Part shown: one piece after another, positions 1-12,211 of the stretch
Numbering within the stretch: position 1 is the stretch's first letter
How the letters are laid out: each line of letters opens with the position of its first letter
From: an uncultured Alistipes sp.
GTDB lineage: Bacteria; Bacteroidota; Bacteroidia; Bacteroidales; Rikenellaceae
DNA: 64,000 nucleotides
Direction: 5' to 3'
Assembly: GCA_900545315.1 (NCBI GenBank)
Contig: UQYM01000003.1
Coordinates: 39,954-103,953, forward strand
Translations under genes and position numbers: made by a program
Notes under the pieces: generated by a model
The model's input: the letters and a program-made list of their open reading frames with translations, nothing else
What the model was told of the DNA's origin: nothing
Database searches by the model: none

Positions 1-1320
1 CAGATCAACCTGATCGCCGATTCTAAAGTAACCGGTCTGGAGTGCGATGCAGGAATCGGCTGCTACTCCCCGGCCAATCTGACCGTTGCCACTCTCGGGG
101 ACCGTCTCAAGGAGTTTGACAGCCAATCCAAGGTGATCTCGATTGCCGCCACACCGGTATCGGCCATTGTCGGAGGTGGTTACAGCGCTGACACCTACTG
201 GTTGGATGCCGGTCGGGGCCACTGGATCTCCAGCACCTACTATTTCAAACAGCTGCCCCGCTGGGTCACCGCCTACAATGCACAAAACGTTTTCGAACAA
301 TACATGAATCGCAGCTGGGATCCGAGTAAAGCTGAAACCGCCTACAAAAACAGCGAACGAACCGTCATCGACTTTACACCGGAAAAACAGGGATTCTTCT
401 CCAAACCCTTCTTCCGCAAAATCGGTTCACTGTTCAAAAAAGAGGACTACTCATTCAATGCAGCGGCCCTGCTCTACACTCCGTACGGCAACACACTCAC
501 CTCGCAATTTGCCCGTGAAGCAATCATCCAGGAGAAGCTGGGACGTGACGATCACACCGATCTGCTGACTATCGTGTACGATTCACCCCGACTGATCGGT
601 GAGCAATTCGGTCCCCGCTCAATGGAGGTGGAAGACACCTACTATAAACTCGATACGGAGTTGAGTATGTTTGCCGATTTTCTGGCTGCCCAGTTCAAAA
701 ACGGAGAGGTGGTTGTCGTACTCACCTCGGACCACGGCACCAGTGACACCTTCAAGGAGGATGGTCGGATTCCCATGGGTCGTTTTAATGTCGAGCAGTT
801 CAAGATGATCATGAACGGCTTCCTGAGTGCCCAGTTCGAACCGGCCAACTGGATTATCGACTACCATGATCGCCAACTCTACCTGAACAGGTCGATTATC
901 TACTCTTATGGTTTCAATCTGGCCGAAGTGCAGACCCGTGCAGCGATATTTGCCCTCCAGTTCCGGGGTGTGAGTGATGCTCTGAGCTCAACCAGCATGC
1001 AAAACGGCTACTTCGGAGGAGGGGTCGGACAAAAAATGCAAAACAGCTTCTACCCCAAACGTTCCGGTGATATTGTCATCAACCTGATGCCCGGCTGGAT
1101 CGAAGAGGACAGCACCAAAGTCTCAACCAGCGGCTCACTTTACGATTATGATACCCATGTACCGTTGATTTTCTACGGAACATCACTACCGGTGGAACGG
1201 GTTTACCGCAACGTTTCGATGACTGACGTAGCACCGACTTTGGCCCGAATCATGCAGATTACCGTTCCCAATGCGGCAACCGGTACGGTGCTGACCGAGG
1301 TCATTCCGGACCAACACTAA
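1..1320 (+). CDS. PafA-type alkaline phosphatase family protein (5' truncated by window)
   Basis: The reading frame is open from the first base, so the N-terminus lies outside the window; 439 residues are visible. The motif TSDHGT (about base 730) supplies the Asp and His metal ligands of the alkaline phosphatase/phosphodiesterase superfamily. A later DTHVPLIFYG segment (about base 1158) supplies the distal His and is typical of the PafA/nucleotide pyrophosphatase branch. Known members are periplasmic phosphatases of Bacteroidota acting on phosphate esters; the exact substrate is not visible here. The next gene starts 15 bases downstream on the same strand. The family call is secure, the substrate is not. 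Confidence 0.85.
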   Translation, partial: QINLIADSKVTGLECDAGIGCYSPANLTVATLGDRLKEFDSQSKVISIAATPVSAIVGGGYSADTYWLDAGRGHWISSTYYFKQLPRWVTAYNAQNVFEQYMNRSWDPSKAETAYKNSERTVIDFTPEKQGFFSKPFFRKIGSLFKKEDYSFNAAALLYTPYGNTLTSQFAREAIIQEKLGRDDHTDLLTIVYDSPRLIGEQFGPRSMEVEDTYYKLDTELSMFADFLAAQFKNGEVVVVLTSDHGTSDTFKEDGRIPMGRFNVEQFKMIMNGFLSAQFEPANWIIDYHDRQLYLNRSIIYSYGFNLAEVQTRAAIFALQFRGVSDALSSTSMQNGYFGGGVGQKMQNSFYPKRSGDIVINLMPGWIEEDSTKVSTSGSLYDYDTHVPLIFYGTSLPVERVYRNVSMTDVAPTLARIMQITVPNAATGTVLTEVIPDQH

Positions 1321-1335
1321 AACACATCTTGCGGA

Positions 1336-1731
1336 ATGAGATGGATACGTAACATAAGCATTGGCTTACTCCTGCTCGGTGTCGCACTCGATTGCTCGGC
1401 ACAACAATCAAGCTACGATATCCGTTTAAAGGAGGCTAAGGGATATGCGCTATGTGCGTGTCTTGCCTGCATGAATCGATCTGTTGATAGTCTCTCCGTC
1501 ATCAACAACGATTATTCGGGCAGCTATTTCGTACAACTGAGCCAACTGACACTCGACGAGATGGTCAAAATTCGGAAGTTTGTAAGTCGGGAGTGCATAA
1601 AGTTTTGGGGCACTTCTCAAGACCCGAAAGGCAACATGATCGGATAGTCGGTCTGGAAATTCTACGAATCCCCTGAATTGGACCGTTTCATCCGGCAAAC
1701 CATAAAACCCCAAAAAGACGAAAAACAGTAG
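1336..1731 (+). pseudogene. Tai4-like secreted immunity-type protein, interrupted by in-frame TAG
   Basis: The frame starts with a signal peptide (charged MRWIRN, hydrophobic core, cleavage near CSAQ). It continues with KGYALCACLACMN and a DYSG-YFVQL segment, then hits TAG at 1645-1647. The same frame runs on for another 27 codons to a second TAG at 1729-1731. That tail contains WKFYESPELDRFI, which resembles the conserved C-terminal FYxSxELD motif of the Tai4 family (immunity proteins against type VI amidase effectors). I therefore read this as one gene split by a single nonsense change; the truncated product would be 103 residues. A genuine short protein or a sequencing error cannot be excluded. 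The Tai4 assignment is by motif memory only. Confidence 0.5.
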
Positions 1732-1786
1732 TAGGATTCAAAGTCCTATATCCATAACACTCTGTTAAAGTTAAAAGACAAAGACA

Positions 1787-2209
1787 ATGACATTGACAGA
1801 AGTACAAGATCAGATTATTGATGAGTTCTCCGTTTTTGACGAGTGGCTCGACAAATACGACTATCTGATCGATCTGAGCAAAGAGTTACCCGTCATCGAC
1901 GAAAAGCATCGTACCGACCAGTATGTAATCAAAGGCTGTCAGTCACGAGTTTGGGTCGATGCCCGCATGGAGGATGGCAAGATCTATTTCAGCGCCGACA
2001 GCGATGCAATCATCACCAAAGGAATCATTGCCCTGCTGATCCGCGTGCTGAACGGAAGGACCCCACAGGAGATTCTCGATTGCGATCTCTATTTCATTGA
2101 TCGGATCGGGTTGCGCGAAAATCTTTCGCCAACTCGGGCCAACGGGCTGCTCGCCATGATCAAACAGATGAAGCTGTATGCCCTCGCATTTCAGAACCAA
2201 AAGAAGTAA
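1787..2209 (+). CDS. sufE: SufE-like sulfur acceptor protein
   Basis: A 140-residue protein matching SufE in length and layout. The key feature is Cys51 in the KGCQSRVW motif, the residue that takes persulfide sulfur from the cysteine desulfurase SufS and passes it to the SufB scaffold during cytoplasmic Fe-S cluster assembly. The C-terminal segment DRIGLRENLSPTRANGL is also typical. No sufBCDS genes are in this window, so the gene is detached from the main suf cluster. It is followed after 5 bases by a DUF59 gene, which supports an Fe-S role. Confidence 0.93.
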   Translation: MTLTEVQDQIIDEFSVFDEWLDKYDYLIDLSKELPVIDEKHRTDQYVIKGCQSRVWVDARMEDGKIYFSADSDAIITKGIIALLIRVLNGRTPQEILDCDLYFIDRIGLRENLSPTRANGLLAMIKQMKLYALAFQNQKK

Positions 2210-2214
2210 CCACC

Positions 2215-2538
2215 ATGACAACACCTGAAGAGATTACCCGTATAGAGCAGGAGATTGTCCTCACGCTCAAAAATATTTACGATCCTGAAATTCCGGTTAA
2301 CATCTACGATTTGGGATTGGTTTACGAAATCGACGTCGAACCGGACGGCGTAGTCAATATCCGCATGACGCTGACCGCTCCCAACTGCCCCATGGCCGAC
2401 CAACTGCTCGAAGAGGTACACAACAACGTCGGCAAAATCAAAGGAGTGACCGCAGTCAACGTGATCCTCACCTTCGAACCGCCCTGGGACAAAAGCATGA
2501 TCTCAGAAGAGAGTCTCCTGGAATTGGGACTGCTTTAG
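2215..2538 (+). CDS. DUF59/MIP18 family Fe-S assembly protein (SufT-like)
   Basis: A 107-residue protein of the DUF59 family. The N-terminal DPEIPVNIYDLGLVY block and Cys58 in TAPNCPM are the family hallmarks. Bacterial members (SufT, PaaD-like) help mature Fe-S proteins rather than act as enzymes. It starts 5 bases after sufE and is almost certainly co-transcribed with it. A strong intrinsic terminator lies about 65 bases after its stop codon. Confidence 0.9.
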   Translation: MTTPEEITRIEQEIVLTLKNIYDPEIPVNIYDLGLVYEIDVEPDGVVNIRMTLTAPNCPMADQLLEEVHNNVGKIKGVTAVNVILTFEPPWDKSMISEESLLELGLL

Positions 2539-2602
2539 GCTGATTCCGGCTTCAGAAAAATTTAGATTCCTCAAAGTTAGGAATCGAGTCGAAAGATTAT
2601 AA

Positions 2603-2648
2603 CAGGGACCAATGAAAGCATGTGGTTTTCATTGGTCCCTGCTTTTTG
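2603..2648 (+). terminator. Intrinsic terminator after the sufE-DUF59 pair
   Basis: Perfect 15-bp stem (2603-2617 with 2627-2641) around a 9-base loop, followed by CTTTTTG. It closes the operon that ends at 2538. Confidence 0.9.
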
Positions 2649-2835
2649 CGTACTCTTGTGCCGGCAATCAACATGCTTTCTTCTTACATGTTACATGCGG
2701 TCTGTGGACTAACACGCTAAAACGCATTTAGGACCATCACCGTTTCCGATATCATAATCATAGCCACAATATAAGGTACGGAACTGCAATTGGATGCGAT
2801 CCCCGAGTAGTAAAGGCTAAAAACTGCAATTGCAC

Positions 2836-2866
2836 TTGTCTCTCCTCTCACCTTTGCTTATCTTTG
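2836..2866 (+). promoter_or_regulatory. Bacteroidota promoter for the DUF2851 gene
   Basis: TTG at 2836-2838, 20-base spacer, then TATCTTTG at 2859-2866, matching the TTTG/TAnnTTTG consensus. Transcription would start near 2871, which makes the ATG at 2893 the sensible start and rules out the in-frame TTG at 2830. An 11-base direct repeat AACTGCAATTG (2782-2792 and 2822-2832) lies just upstream. Confidence 0.7.
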
Positions 2867-2892
2867 TTTACAGGGAAATCTCCGAGATCGTT

Positions 2893-4188
2893 ATGCAAAC
2901 TACACCCATAGAAGAATTTTTAAAACTCATCTGGATCCGACATCTTTACACCAATCCGGAATTGACTACCAGCAGTGGAGATACGATTCGTGTGATCAGT
3001 CCAGGCACCATCAATCCCGCACCAGGAGTCGATATTATCGATGCCCGCATCGAGATCAACGGCAAGATCCATCATGGTCCCATCGCCGTGCATCAAAAGG
3101 CCTCCCAATGGCGCCAACACTTGCACCATATCGACACCGCATACGACGATTGCATTTTGCATCTTGTCCAGGTAAACGACGCTGTGGTTTGCCGCGTGGA
3201 TGGTTCGGTCATTCCGGCACTCATTCTCGACTATCCGGATGAACTGGGCGACCTCTACCGCAACCTGATCGAAGGAGAAGGACGCCTCTATTGCAGCCAC
3301 GCCCTCAAAGAGATGCCCGCCGTAAATCTTTACAGCACACTTACCCGTCTGATGATCGAACGGCTCGAACGCAAATACAACGATTTTCTTACCCTCTACC
3401 GCGAATCGGGCAACGACTGGAACGAAGCGTTCTACATTACGCTGTTCAGATCGGTCGGAGCCGGCCGAAACCGGGAGGCCTACATGAAATTGGCCCGAAC
3501 GGTCCCCTACCGCATTCTGTGTCGGGTCAAAGAGTCGATCATGTCGGTTGAAGCCCTGCTGTTGGGTGGTGCGGGAATGCTCTCCACGGAACGGAGCCGC
3601 CTGTTCCCGGATGACTACACGCTCCAGCTGCAACGCGAATTCGAACATCTTGCCCAACTCTTCGACATTGTCCCGATGCGCTACGGCGAATGGGAGATTT
3701 CCAAAACTCGCGCCTTTAACCATCCCGTATTACGGTTGGTAGAATTGGCAGGACTACTGGCTCGTAAAGAATTTTTGTTTACCCATCTTGTCAACTGCAC
3801 TACACTGGAGGAGATCCGCAAAATCTTGAGCACTGAAGCCTCCGCATACTGGACCACGCACACTTTACCCAGTGTCAAAAGTTCGCCCTGTGTCAAACGT
3901 TTCGGAGCCATGATGCTCGATGTACTCACCATCAATCTGGTGGTTCCAATGATGTTTGCCTACGGTAAAAATCAGATGGACGACGCACTGCAAGAACGGG
4001 CGGTCGAACTACTCGAAGGAATCGCTCCGGAGCACAACACCTACACCATGCCCTGGATCAAATTGGGCATTGTACCCGACAACGCCTTCTTTTCCCAAGC
4101 GCTGATACAACTTTCGAGAGAATACTGTGAGAAAAAACGGTGCGCATGCTGTAATATCGGCAAAATATTGCTCTGTTCTCAAGAATAA
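2893..4188 (+). CDS. DUF2851 family protein
   Basis: A 431-residue protein of the DUF2851 family, which is nearly confined to Bacteroidota and has no established biochemical role. Family features visible: MQTTPIEEFLKLIWIRHLY at the start, a central HQKASQWRQH...HLVQVND stretch, and a C-terminal cysteine cluster (YCEKKRCACCNIG) that could bind a metal. The ATG at 2893 was preferred over an upstream TTG because the promoter at 2836-2866 lies between them. It stands alone between the sufE terminator and secA. Function is unknown; I assign none. Confidence 0.85.
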   Translation: MQTTPIEEFLKLIWIRHLYTNPELTTSSGDTIRVISPGTINPAPGVDIIDARIEINGKIHHGPIAVHQKASQWRQHLHHIDTAYDDCILHLVQVNDAVVCRVDGSVIPALILDYPDELGDLYRNLIEGEGRLYCSHALKEMPAVNLYSTLTRLMIERLERKYNDFLTLYRESGNDWNEAFYITLFRSVGAGRNREAYMKLARTVPYRILCRVKESIMSVEALLLGGAGMLSTERSRLFPDDYTLQLQREFEHLAQLFDIVPMRYGEWEISKTRAFNHPVLRLVELAGLLARKEFLFTHLVNCTTLEEIRKILSTEASAYWTTHTLPSVKSSPCVKRFGAMMLDVLTINLVVPMMFAYGKNQMDDALQERAVELLEGIAPEHNTYTMPWIKLGIVPDNAFFSQALIQLSREYCEKKRCACCNIGKILLCSQE

Positions 4189-4200
4189 ATCGTATCTTTA
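4168..4200 (+). promoter_or_regulatory. Probable secA promoter
   Basis: TTG at 4168-4170 and TATCTTTA at 4193-4200 (one mismatch to TAnnTTTG) with a 22-base spacer. The TTG overlaps the end of the preceding gene. The leader to the secA ATG would be about 50 bases. Confidence 0.5.
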
Positions 4201-4254
4201 GCAGATCAATTTTGAAACCTAATTCAATTACAAATAGTTTTTCCAACGACAATT

Positions 4255-7542
<3,288 letters not shown>

Positions 7543-7563
7543 CACACAATCATAATAAATAAG

Positions 7564-7602
7564 AAGGGGCGCAGAAAGAGAAACTTTCTGCGCCCCTTTT
7601 GT
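7564..7602 (+). terminator. Intrinsic terminator of secA
   Basis: Perfect 15-bp stem (7564-7578 with 7584-7598), loop AGAAA, then a T-rich tail. It begins 21 bases after the secA stop codon. Confidence 0.93.
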
Positions 7603-7856
7603 TATTGCCGGCAATCTAGATTTTAACATTTTTGGTGCGAATTCGGCGACAGATATTATGTATGCAGCATATCCATCCTCTACGTCAGCAAATCTTTGGG
7701 AATGAACTTTTAGCATTGGGGAGAAACTCTTTCATTACATAAGTCATCTCACACCAAATGCAAACCCAAAGGACTCAATCGGCCATACCATCAGTTAATC
7801 TCAATTGATCTCTGTAACAGCAAGCAAATTCGAGCTACATATAGGAATGCTCCGAC
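7603..7856. other. Gene-free stretch between secA and xseB
   Basis: About 250 bases between two convergent terminators. No open frame with recognisable content, no tRNA and no repeat were seen. Confidence 0.6.
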
Positions 7857-7885
7857 AAAAATAGGCGGCCCTTGAAGAACCGCCT
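7857..7885 (-). terminator. Intrinsic terminator of the rsh-xseA-xseB operon
   Basis: On the minus strand AGGCGGTTCTT pairs with AAGGGCCGCCT (two G-U pairs) and is followed by A and five T. It lies just after the xseB stop codon. Confidence 0.75.
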
Positions 7886-7907
7886 GTTACACATCTCTTT
7901 TTACCTC

Positions 7908-8102
7908 TTACTCCTCTTTGAGCGCTTCAGCTACCTCGGTTTCTGCCTTGCGTAACTTTTCACGACACAACTTAATCAACTCCGATGCCCGTTTCACCTG
8001 AGCTCCCAGCTCATCCACATTCATCTGGGCATCGTTGAACTTTTCCAAAATCCCTTCGATCTCCTCAATCGCTTGGGTATAAGAGGGCTGCTTCTTTTCC
8101 AT
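7908..8102 (-). CDS. xseB: Exodeoxyribonuclease VII small subunit
   Basis: A 64-residue protein with the XseB features: YTQAIEEIEGILEKF followed by two coiled helices (VDELGAQVKRASELIKLCREKLRKAE). The small subunit binds in several copies to the helical stalk of XseA in the cytoplasmic nuclease that degrades single-stranded DNA to oligonucleotides. The ATG at 8102 (MEKKQPSY) is chosen because an upstream in-frame start would add 18 unrelated residues. It follows xseA by 89 bases on the same strand. Confidence 0.92.
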   Translation of the reverse strand: MEKKQPSYTQAIEEIEGILEKFNDAQMNVDELGAQVKRASELIKLCREKLRKAETEVAEALKEE

Positions 8103-8191
8103 ATGACTATAACACTTTTCTATTCCACTCAAAAGAGGACTATACGCAACGAACACCTACCAACACTGCTATTGTTCGCTGCACCTCCCCA

Positions 8192-9613
8192 TTACTGCTG
8201 TTTTGTATTCTGTTGTTTTGCCCGGCTGGACTTGCGTGACGGATGCAACTCACGCACCTCAGCATCGGCCGAGCCATCATACCATACAATACGGATCTCA
8301 TCTCCCGGACGGACATCGCGCACCGATGTCAAATGGTGACCACCGGACTGGACCAATGCAAATCCCAACTCCAACATCCGTTTCGGATCTCGCGTCACAA
8401 TTCGGTCACTCAACAGCTCTAACTGCTGACGGTGGCTCTGCAACACAGACCGACTACGATCCACCAATAGATCTCGACAGGTATCCAACTGGCGAACACA
8501 GTTCTGCAAGGCATACCTTACCGACTGCGTTAATTGGGTATGCAGATTCTGCAAGTTGCCCAAACCTCTGTACACCACCTGCCCGGTCAATCGCACCAAA
8601 TCACCTTGCAATCGCTCCAAACGTAACTGCTGTTGGTGCATCCGCTCCGACAGCTCCAATTTCAAAGCGACCGCAGCCTGTTGCAGACGTTGTCGTTCCT
8701 CATCAAGCAAAGTCACAGCTTGACTGGACAACTCTTCGAAACGCTCTTGCAACCAATCGTCAAATGCCGCACAACGATCCTTCAAATAGACCGCTACCGC
8801 GGTCGGGGTTTTGACCGAAACCGCAGCAACCATATCGGCCACACTTTGATCCTTGTCGTGTCCAATACCCGCAATCACCGGGAGCGGAAATTGTGCCAAA
8901 TGACAGCAAAGACGATAGCTGTCAAAACAGCCCAGATCGCTCTGCGATCCACCACCACGAATCACCACAACAGCATCAAAATCATCGCTGCGATCCGCCA
9001 CAGCCCCCAACGCTGCAATGATCGAATCTTCGGCTCCAGCCCCCTGCATAAAGGCATCAAAAAGCTCCACCTCGAAACGGTACAATCCATTTGCCAACTC
9101 TTTGCAAAAGTCCTGGTAACCGGCCGCATTCCGCGAAGAGACAACTGCCACGCGCTGAATCACAACGGGTAGTTCCAATTCGCGATTCATATCATAGACC
9201 CCATCCTCCTGTAACCGGGCAATGGTCTCCTGGCGCTGACGTTCCATATCGCCCAGCGTATAGGCCGGATCGATATCCGTGATCTGTAACGACAAGCCGT
9301 AAAGCTCATGATACGAAACGACCACCTTCACCAACACCTGCAACCCGGCAGCCAGCGTCTGTCCTGTCATCTGCCGGAAATAGGGCTCCAGCATCGCATA
9401 GGTACTGCGCCAAATAACTGCGTTAGCCTTAGCTTTGGGAACATGATTCGCTCCACCCTTCTCGACCAGTTCAAGATAACAGTGACCGGAATAGTTTACC
9501 TTCAACTCGCTGATCTCAGCCGTCACCCAATACGGCAACGGATGCGCCCGGTCTATACCGGCCTTGATCATGGCCTGCAGGCCACTAAGCGATATGGATT
9601 CGGAATGGGGCAT
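8192..9613 (-). CDS. xseA: Exodeoxyribonuclease VII large subunit
   Basis: A 473-residue catalytic subunit. It has an N-terminal OB-fold (residues 1-105, MPHSESISLSGLQAMIK...YWVTAEISELKVNYSGHCYLEL). The catalytic core carries VVSSRNAAGYQDF, VVIRGGGSQSDL and PVIAGIGHDKDQSVAD. A long coiled coil (about 285-400) receives XseB. The start codon is one base downstream of the RelA/SpoT stop codon on the minus strand, so the two genes are translationally close. This operon couples a stringent-response gene to a DNA-degrading enzyme; the pairing may be only positional. Confidence 0.96.
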   Translation of the reverse strand: MPHSESISLSGLQAMIKAGIDRAHPLPYWVTAEISELKVNYSGHCYLELVEKGGANHVPKAKANAVIWRSTYAMLEPYFRQMTGQTLAAGLQVLVKVVVSYHELYGLSLQITDIDPAYTLGDMERQRQETIARLQEDGVYDMNRELELPVVIQRVAVVSSRNAAGYQDFCKELANGLYRFEVELFDAFMQGAGAEDSIIAALGAVADRSDDFDAVVVIRGGGSQSDLGCFDSYRLCCHLAQFPLPVIAGIGHDKDQSVADMVAAVSVKTPTAVAVYLKDRCAAFDDWLQERFEELSSQAVTLLDEERQRLQQAAVALKLELSERMHQQQLRLERLQGDLVRLTGQVVYRGLGNLQNLHTQLTQSVRYALQNCVRQLDTCRDLLVDRSRSVLQSHRQQLELLSDRIVTRDPKRMLELGFALVQSGGHHLTSVRDVRPGDEIRIVWYDGSADAEVRELHPSRKSSRAKQQNTKQQ

Positions 9614-9614
9614 G

Positions 9615-11798
9615 CTAATTATTTACACGGAACACCTTCTGCATTCCCTTTATCTTCATCAATTTATACACCACCGTCTCCACAACCTGCGTGCTGGTCA
9701 CCTCGATATTGATCAAACCGGAGAGTACCCCTCCTGCCGAATTGAGACTCATCGAACGGATATTGATCTTCAATTCACTGTTGATCACCTCGGTAATCTT
9801 ATTGACCAAACCGGGAACATCATCCGCCTGAATCCGAACCGTCGCACGGAACGAACCGTGAGCCGCCTCCTTCTGCCAACGGGCCGGCAGAACCCGATAC
9901 GGATAGCGTTCCTTCAAACGCATCGCATTGGGACAGTCGTGACGATGGATGGTGATTCCATTATTAATGGTCGTGAAGGCAAAGATATCGTCACCATAAA
10001 TCGGATTGCAACATTTCGCCAACTTGTACTCAATATTGCTCAGAGACTCATCAATAATCAATGCATCATCAGCATCCGAAGTAGATTTGGTCGCAACCGT
10101 TTTAACCTGCCGTACTTCGTCTGGCGTCTCATTATCCAACAGACGAGTCAACACATCCTTCACCTCACCAATAACGATCCTCTGCTGTGCAATCTGACCG
10201 TACAACTCCGTACCGGTCTTAAACTTGTAATATTTACAGAGCATCGTCACTGCATCATCCATCGCTACCGGCAGCTTCCAGTTCTTCAATTTGCGCTCCA
10301 GCTCCTCACGGCCCAAACTGGCCGCCTTTGCCTGCTCCTCTCGCAAATAGGCCTTGATCTTGTTCCGGGCCTTGCTCGTCGTCACAATGTTCAGCCAATC
10401 AGCTTTAGGCTTCTGGGTCTTGGAGGTCAGGATCTCGACAATATCACCGTTTTTCAGCTGCTCTTTAAACGAGACATTGCGATGGTTAACCTTACCTCCT
10501 ACACACGTAGCCCCCAAATTGGAGTGAATATCAAAGGCAAAATCCAAAACGGTTGCCCCTTCATTCAATTTACGTAAATCACCGTTCGGGGTAAAGACAA
10601 AAATCTCTCCCGACGACAACTTGATATTGAACTTATCCGCACGGGGCTGATTTTCGGTCGCTTCGATCAGCTCCCGAATCCGACTGAACCACTCCTCCGT
10701 GCCCAAACCATCATTCTTGACCCCTTTGTAACGCCAGTGGGCCGCCACTCCCCTTTCGGCAATCTCATCCATACGCTCCGTACGGATTTGGATCTCAACC
10801 CAACGCCCATCAGGCGTAACTACTGTCGTATGCAACGACTCGTAACCATTCGATTTGGGGATCGAAATCCAATCTCGCATACGATCCGGATTGGGCGTAT
10901 AAAAGTCGGTCACGATCGAATAGATTGCCCAGCAACAGGCCTTCTCCTGTTCACGCGGACAGTCCAGAATGATTCGAATCGCAAAAAGATCGTACACCTC
11001 GTCAAAACCGATATGCATGCGCTTCATCTTGCGCCAAATCGAATAGATCGACTTGGTTCGGCTCTTGAGGTGGTACTTGAAGTTCTGCTGCTTCATCTTC
11101 TCCTCGATCGGCTTCACAAACTCCTTGATAAAGGCCTCACGTTCGGCAGCCGTATCCTCCAACCGACGTAAAATATAATTGTAATCCTCCGGTTCCAGAT
11201 ACTTGAGCGATATATCCTCAAGCTCCGATTTTACGTTGTAGAGGCCCAATTTATGCGCTATCTGCGAGTAGAGATTCAAACTCTCCCAAGACTTTTTTAA
11301 CCGTTTTTCGGGCGGGAACATCTCCAGCTTCCGCATCACCTCGAGACGATCGGCCAACTTGATCAGAATAACCCGCGGATCTGAAGCGTAAGAGACGATC
11401 AACTCTCTGAAATTATCCACCTGATCCTCAGCAGCCTTCGTATCCACGTCTGAAATATTGCACAACCCTTTCAGAATGCCGATACATTGCTCACCGTAGT
11501 GTCGTCCGATCGAGTTGAGATTCATCAACTCCAACCGTACCACATCATGCAACAGAGTCGAAATAACCGAATTACGTCCCAATCCGATTTCTCGAATCAC
11601 AATGGTGGCCGTATCCACCGAGTGCATCACCAATGGAGTTCCATCGTAACGGGTCATTCCATCGAGCTTTTCGATGGCAACACGTAATGCAGACTTGACC
11701 AAATGATGACTGGCCTCACTGAAATATCCTTGCGACAATTTCAGAAAAGGCTCAACATATTCAGGAAACGTTTGATTGTCCAATACCTCGGCTTCCAT
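9615..11798 (-). CDS. RelA/SpoT-family (p)ppGpp synthetase, hydrolase domain probably inactive
   Basis: A 727-residue long RSH protein: HD-type hydrolase domain (1-200), synthetase (about 240-360), TGS (about 410-470) and a C-terminal ACT domain (about 655-727). The synthetase retains R247/K249 (RTKSIYSIWRKM), Asp270 and Glu335 (EIQIRT), so ppGpp synthesis is expected. The hydrolase keeps His59 and His84-Asp85. However, the Glu-Asp pair that follows HDVV in active enzymes is Arg88-Leu89, and KLADRxHN reads KLADRLEV. These changes argue against ppGpp hydrolysis. A second, hydrolase-competent RSH would then be needed elsewhere in the genome. First gene of a three-gene operon. Confidence 0.93.
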   Translation of the reverse strand: MEAEVLDNQTFPEYVEPFLKLSQGYFSEASHHLVKSALRVAIEKLDGMTRYDGTPLVMHSVDTATIVIREIGLGRNSVISTLLHDVVRLELMNLNSIGRHYGEQCIGILKGLCNISDVDTKAAEDQVDNFRELIVSYASDPRVILIKLADRLEVMRKLEMFPPEKRLKKSWESLNLYSQIAHKLGLYNVKSELEDISLKYLEPEDYNYILRRLEDTAAEREAFIKEFVKPIEEKMKQQNFKYHLKSRTKSIYSIWRKMKRMHIGFDEVYDLFAIRIILDCPREQEKACCWAIYSIVTDFYTPNPDRMRDWISIPKSNGYESLHTTVVTPDGRWVEIQIRTERMDEIAERGVAAHWRYKGVKNDGLGTEEWFSRIRELIEATENQPRADKFNIKLSSGEIFVFTPNGDLRKLNEGATVLDFAFDIHSNLGATCVGGKVNHRNVSFKEQLKNGDIVEILTSKTQKPKADWLNIVTTSKARNKIKAYLREEQAKAASLGREELERKLKNWKLPVAMDDAVTMLCKYYKFKTGTELYGQIAQQRIVIGEVKDVLTRLLDNETPDEVRQVKTVATKSTSDADDALIIDESLSNIEYKLAKCCNPIYGDDIFAFTTINNGITIHRHDCPNAMRLKERYPYRVLPARWQKEAAHGSFRATVRIQADDVPGLVNKITEVINSELKINIRSMSLNSAGGVLSGLINIEVTSTQVVETVVYKLMKIKGMQKVFRVNN

Positions 11799-12084
11799 AA
11801 TTCCGGGAGATTTATATTTTGCTGAAAGATACTAAATAAATTTAAGAATAACGCGTGATACTTCGGAAAATCCGCCTACGGATTTAGTTGGAACAGGCAG
11901 TATGGGTCATTAACACTGGAGTACAAACAGTTCGATGAGACAAAATCCTTTCATACATCAGCCACTGAGCAAACCTAATTTTCGCTATTAAATACATGAC
12001 TCTATTCTAATTATCACACTCAACCACACAACGCTCCCAGCGGCACACTGAAATAACACAGCAACATGCCCCTAACATAAAAAA
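11799..12084. other. Gene-free stretch upstream of the RelA/SpoT gene
   Basis: About 290 bases, AT-rich near 11990-12060. The minus strand has TATCTTTC near 11825-11832, a one-mismatch -7 box that may drive the RelA/SpoT operon. Nothing else was recognised. Confidence 0.5.
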
Positions 12085-12117
12085 CAATCCGGAAGCGTTT
12101 AATACGCTTCCGGATTG
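12079..12117 (-). terminator. Intrinsic terminator of aspA
   Basis: Perfect 14-bp stem (12085-12098 with 12104-12117), 5-base loop; on the minus strand it is followed by six T. It sits about 95 bases after the aspA stop codon. Confidence 0.9.
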
Positions 12118-12211
12118 ATATGAATCAAATGTAAATGATTCGCACAGGATTCTTACCCACAGCCAGGAACCTATTTCCCACCAGCGGCAAGACTACCACC
12201 TGTCGAACCGA

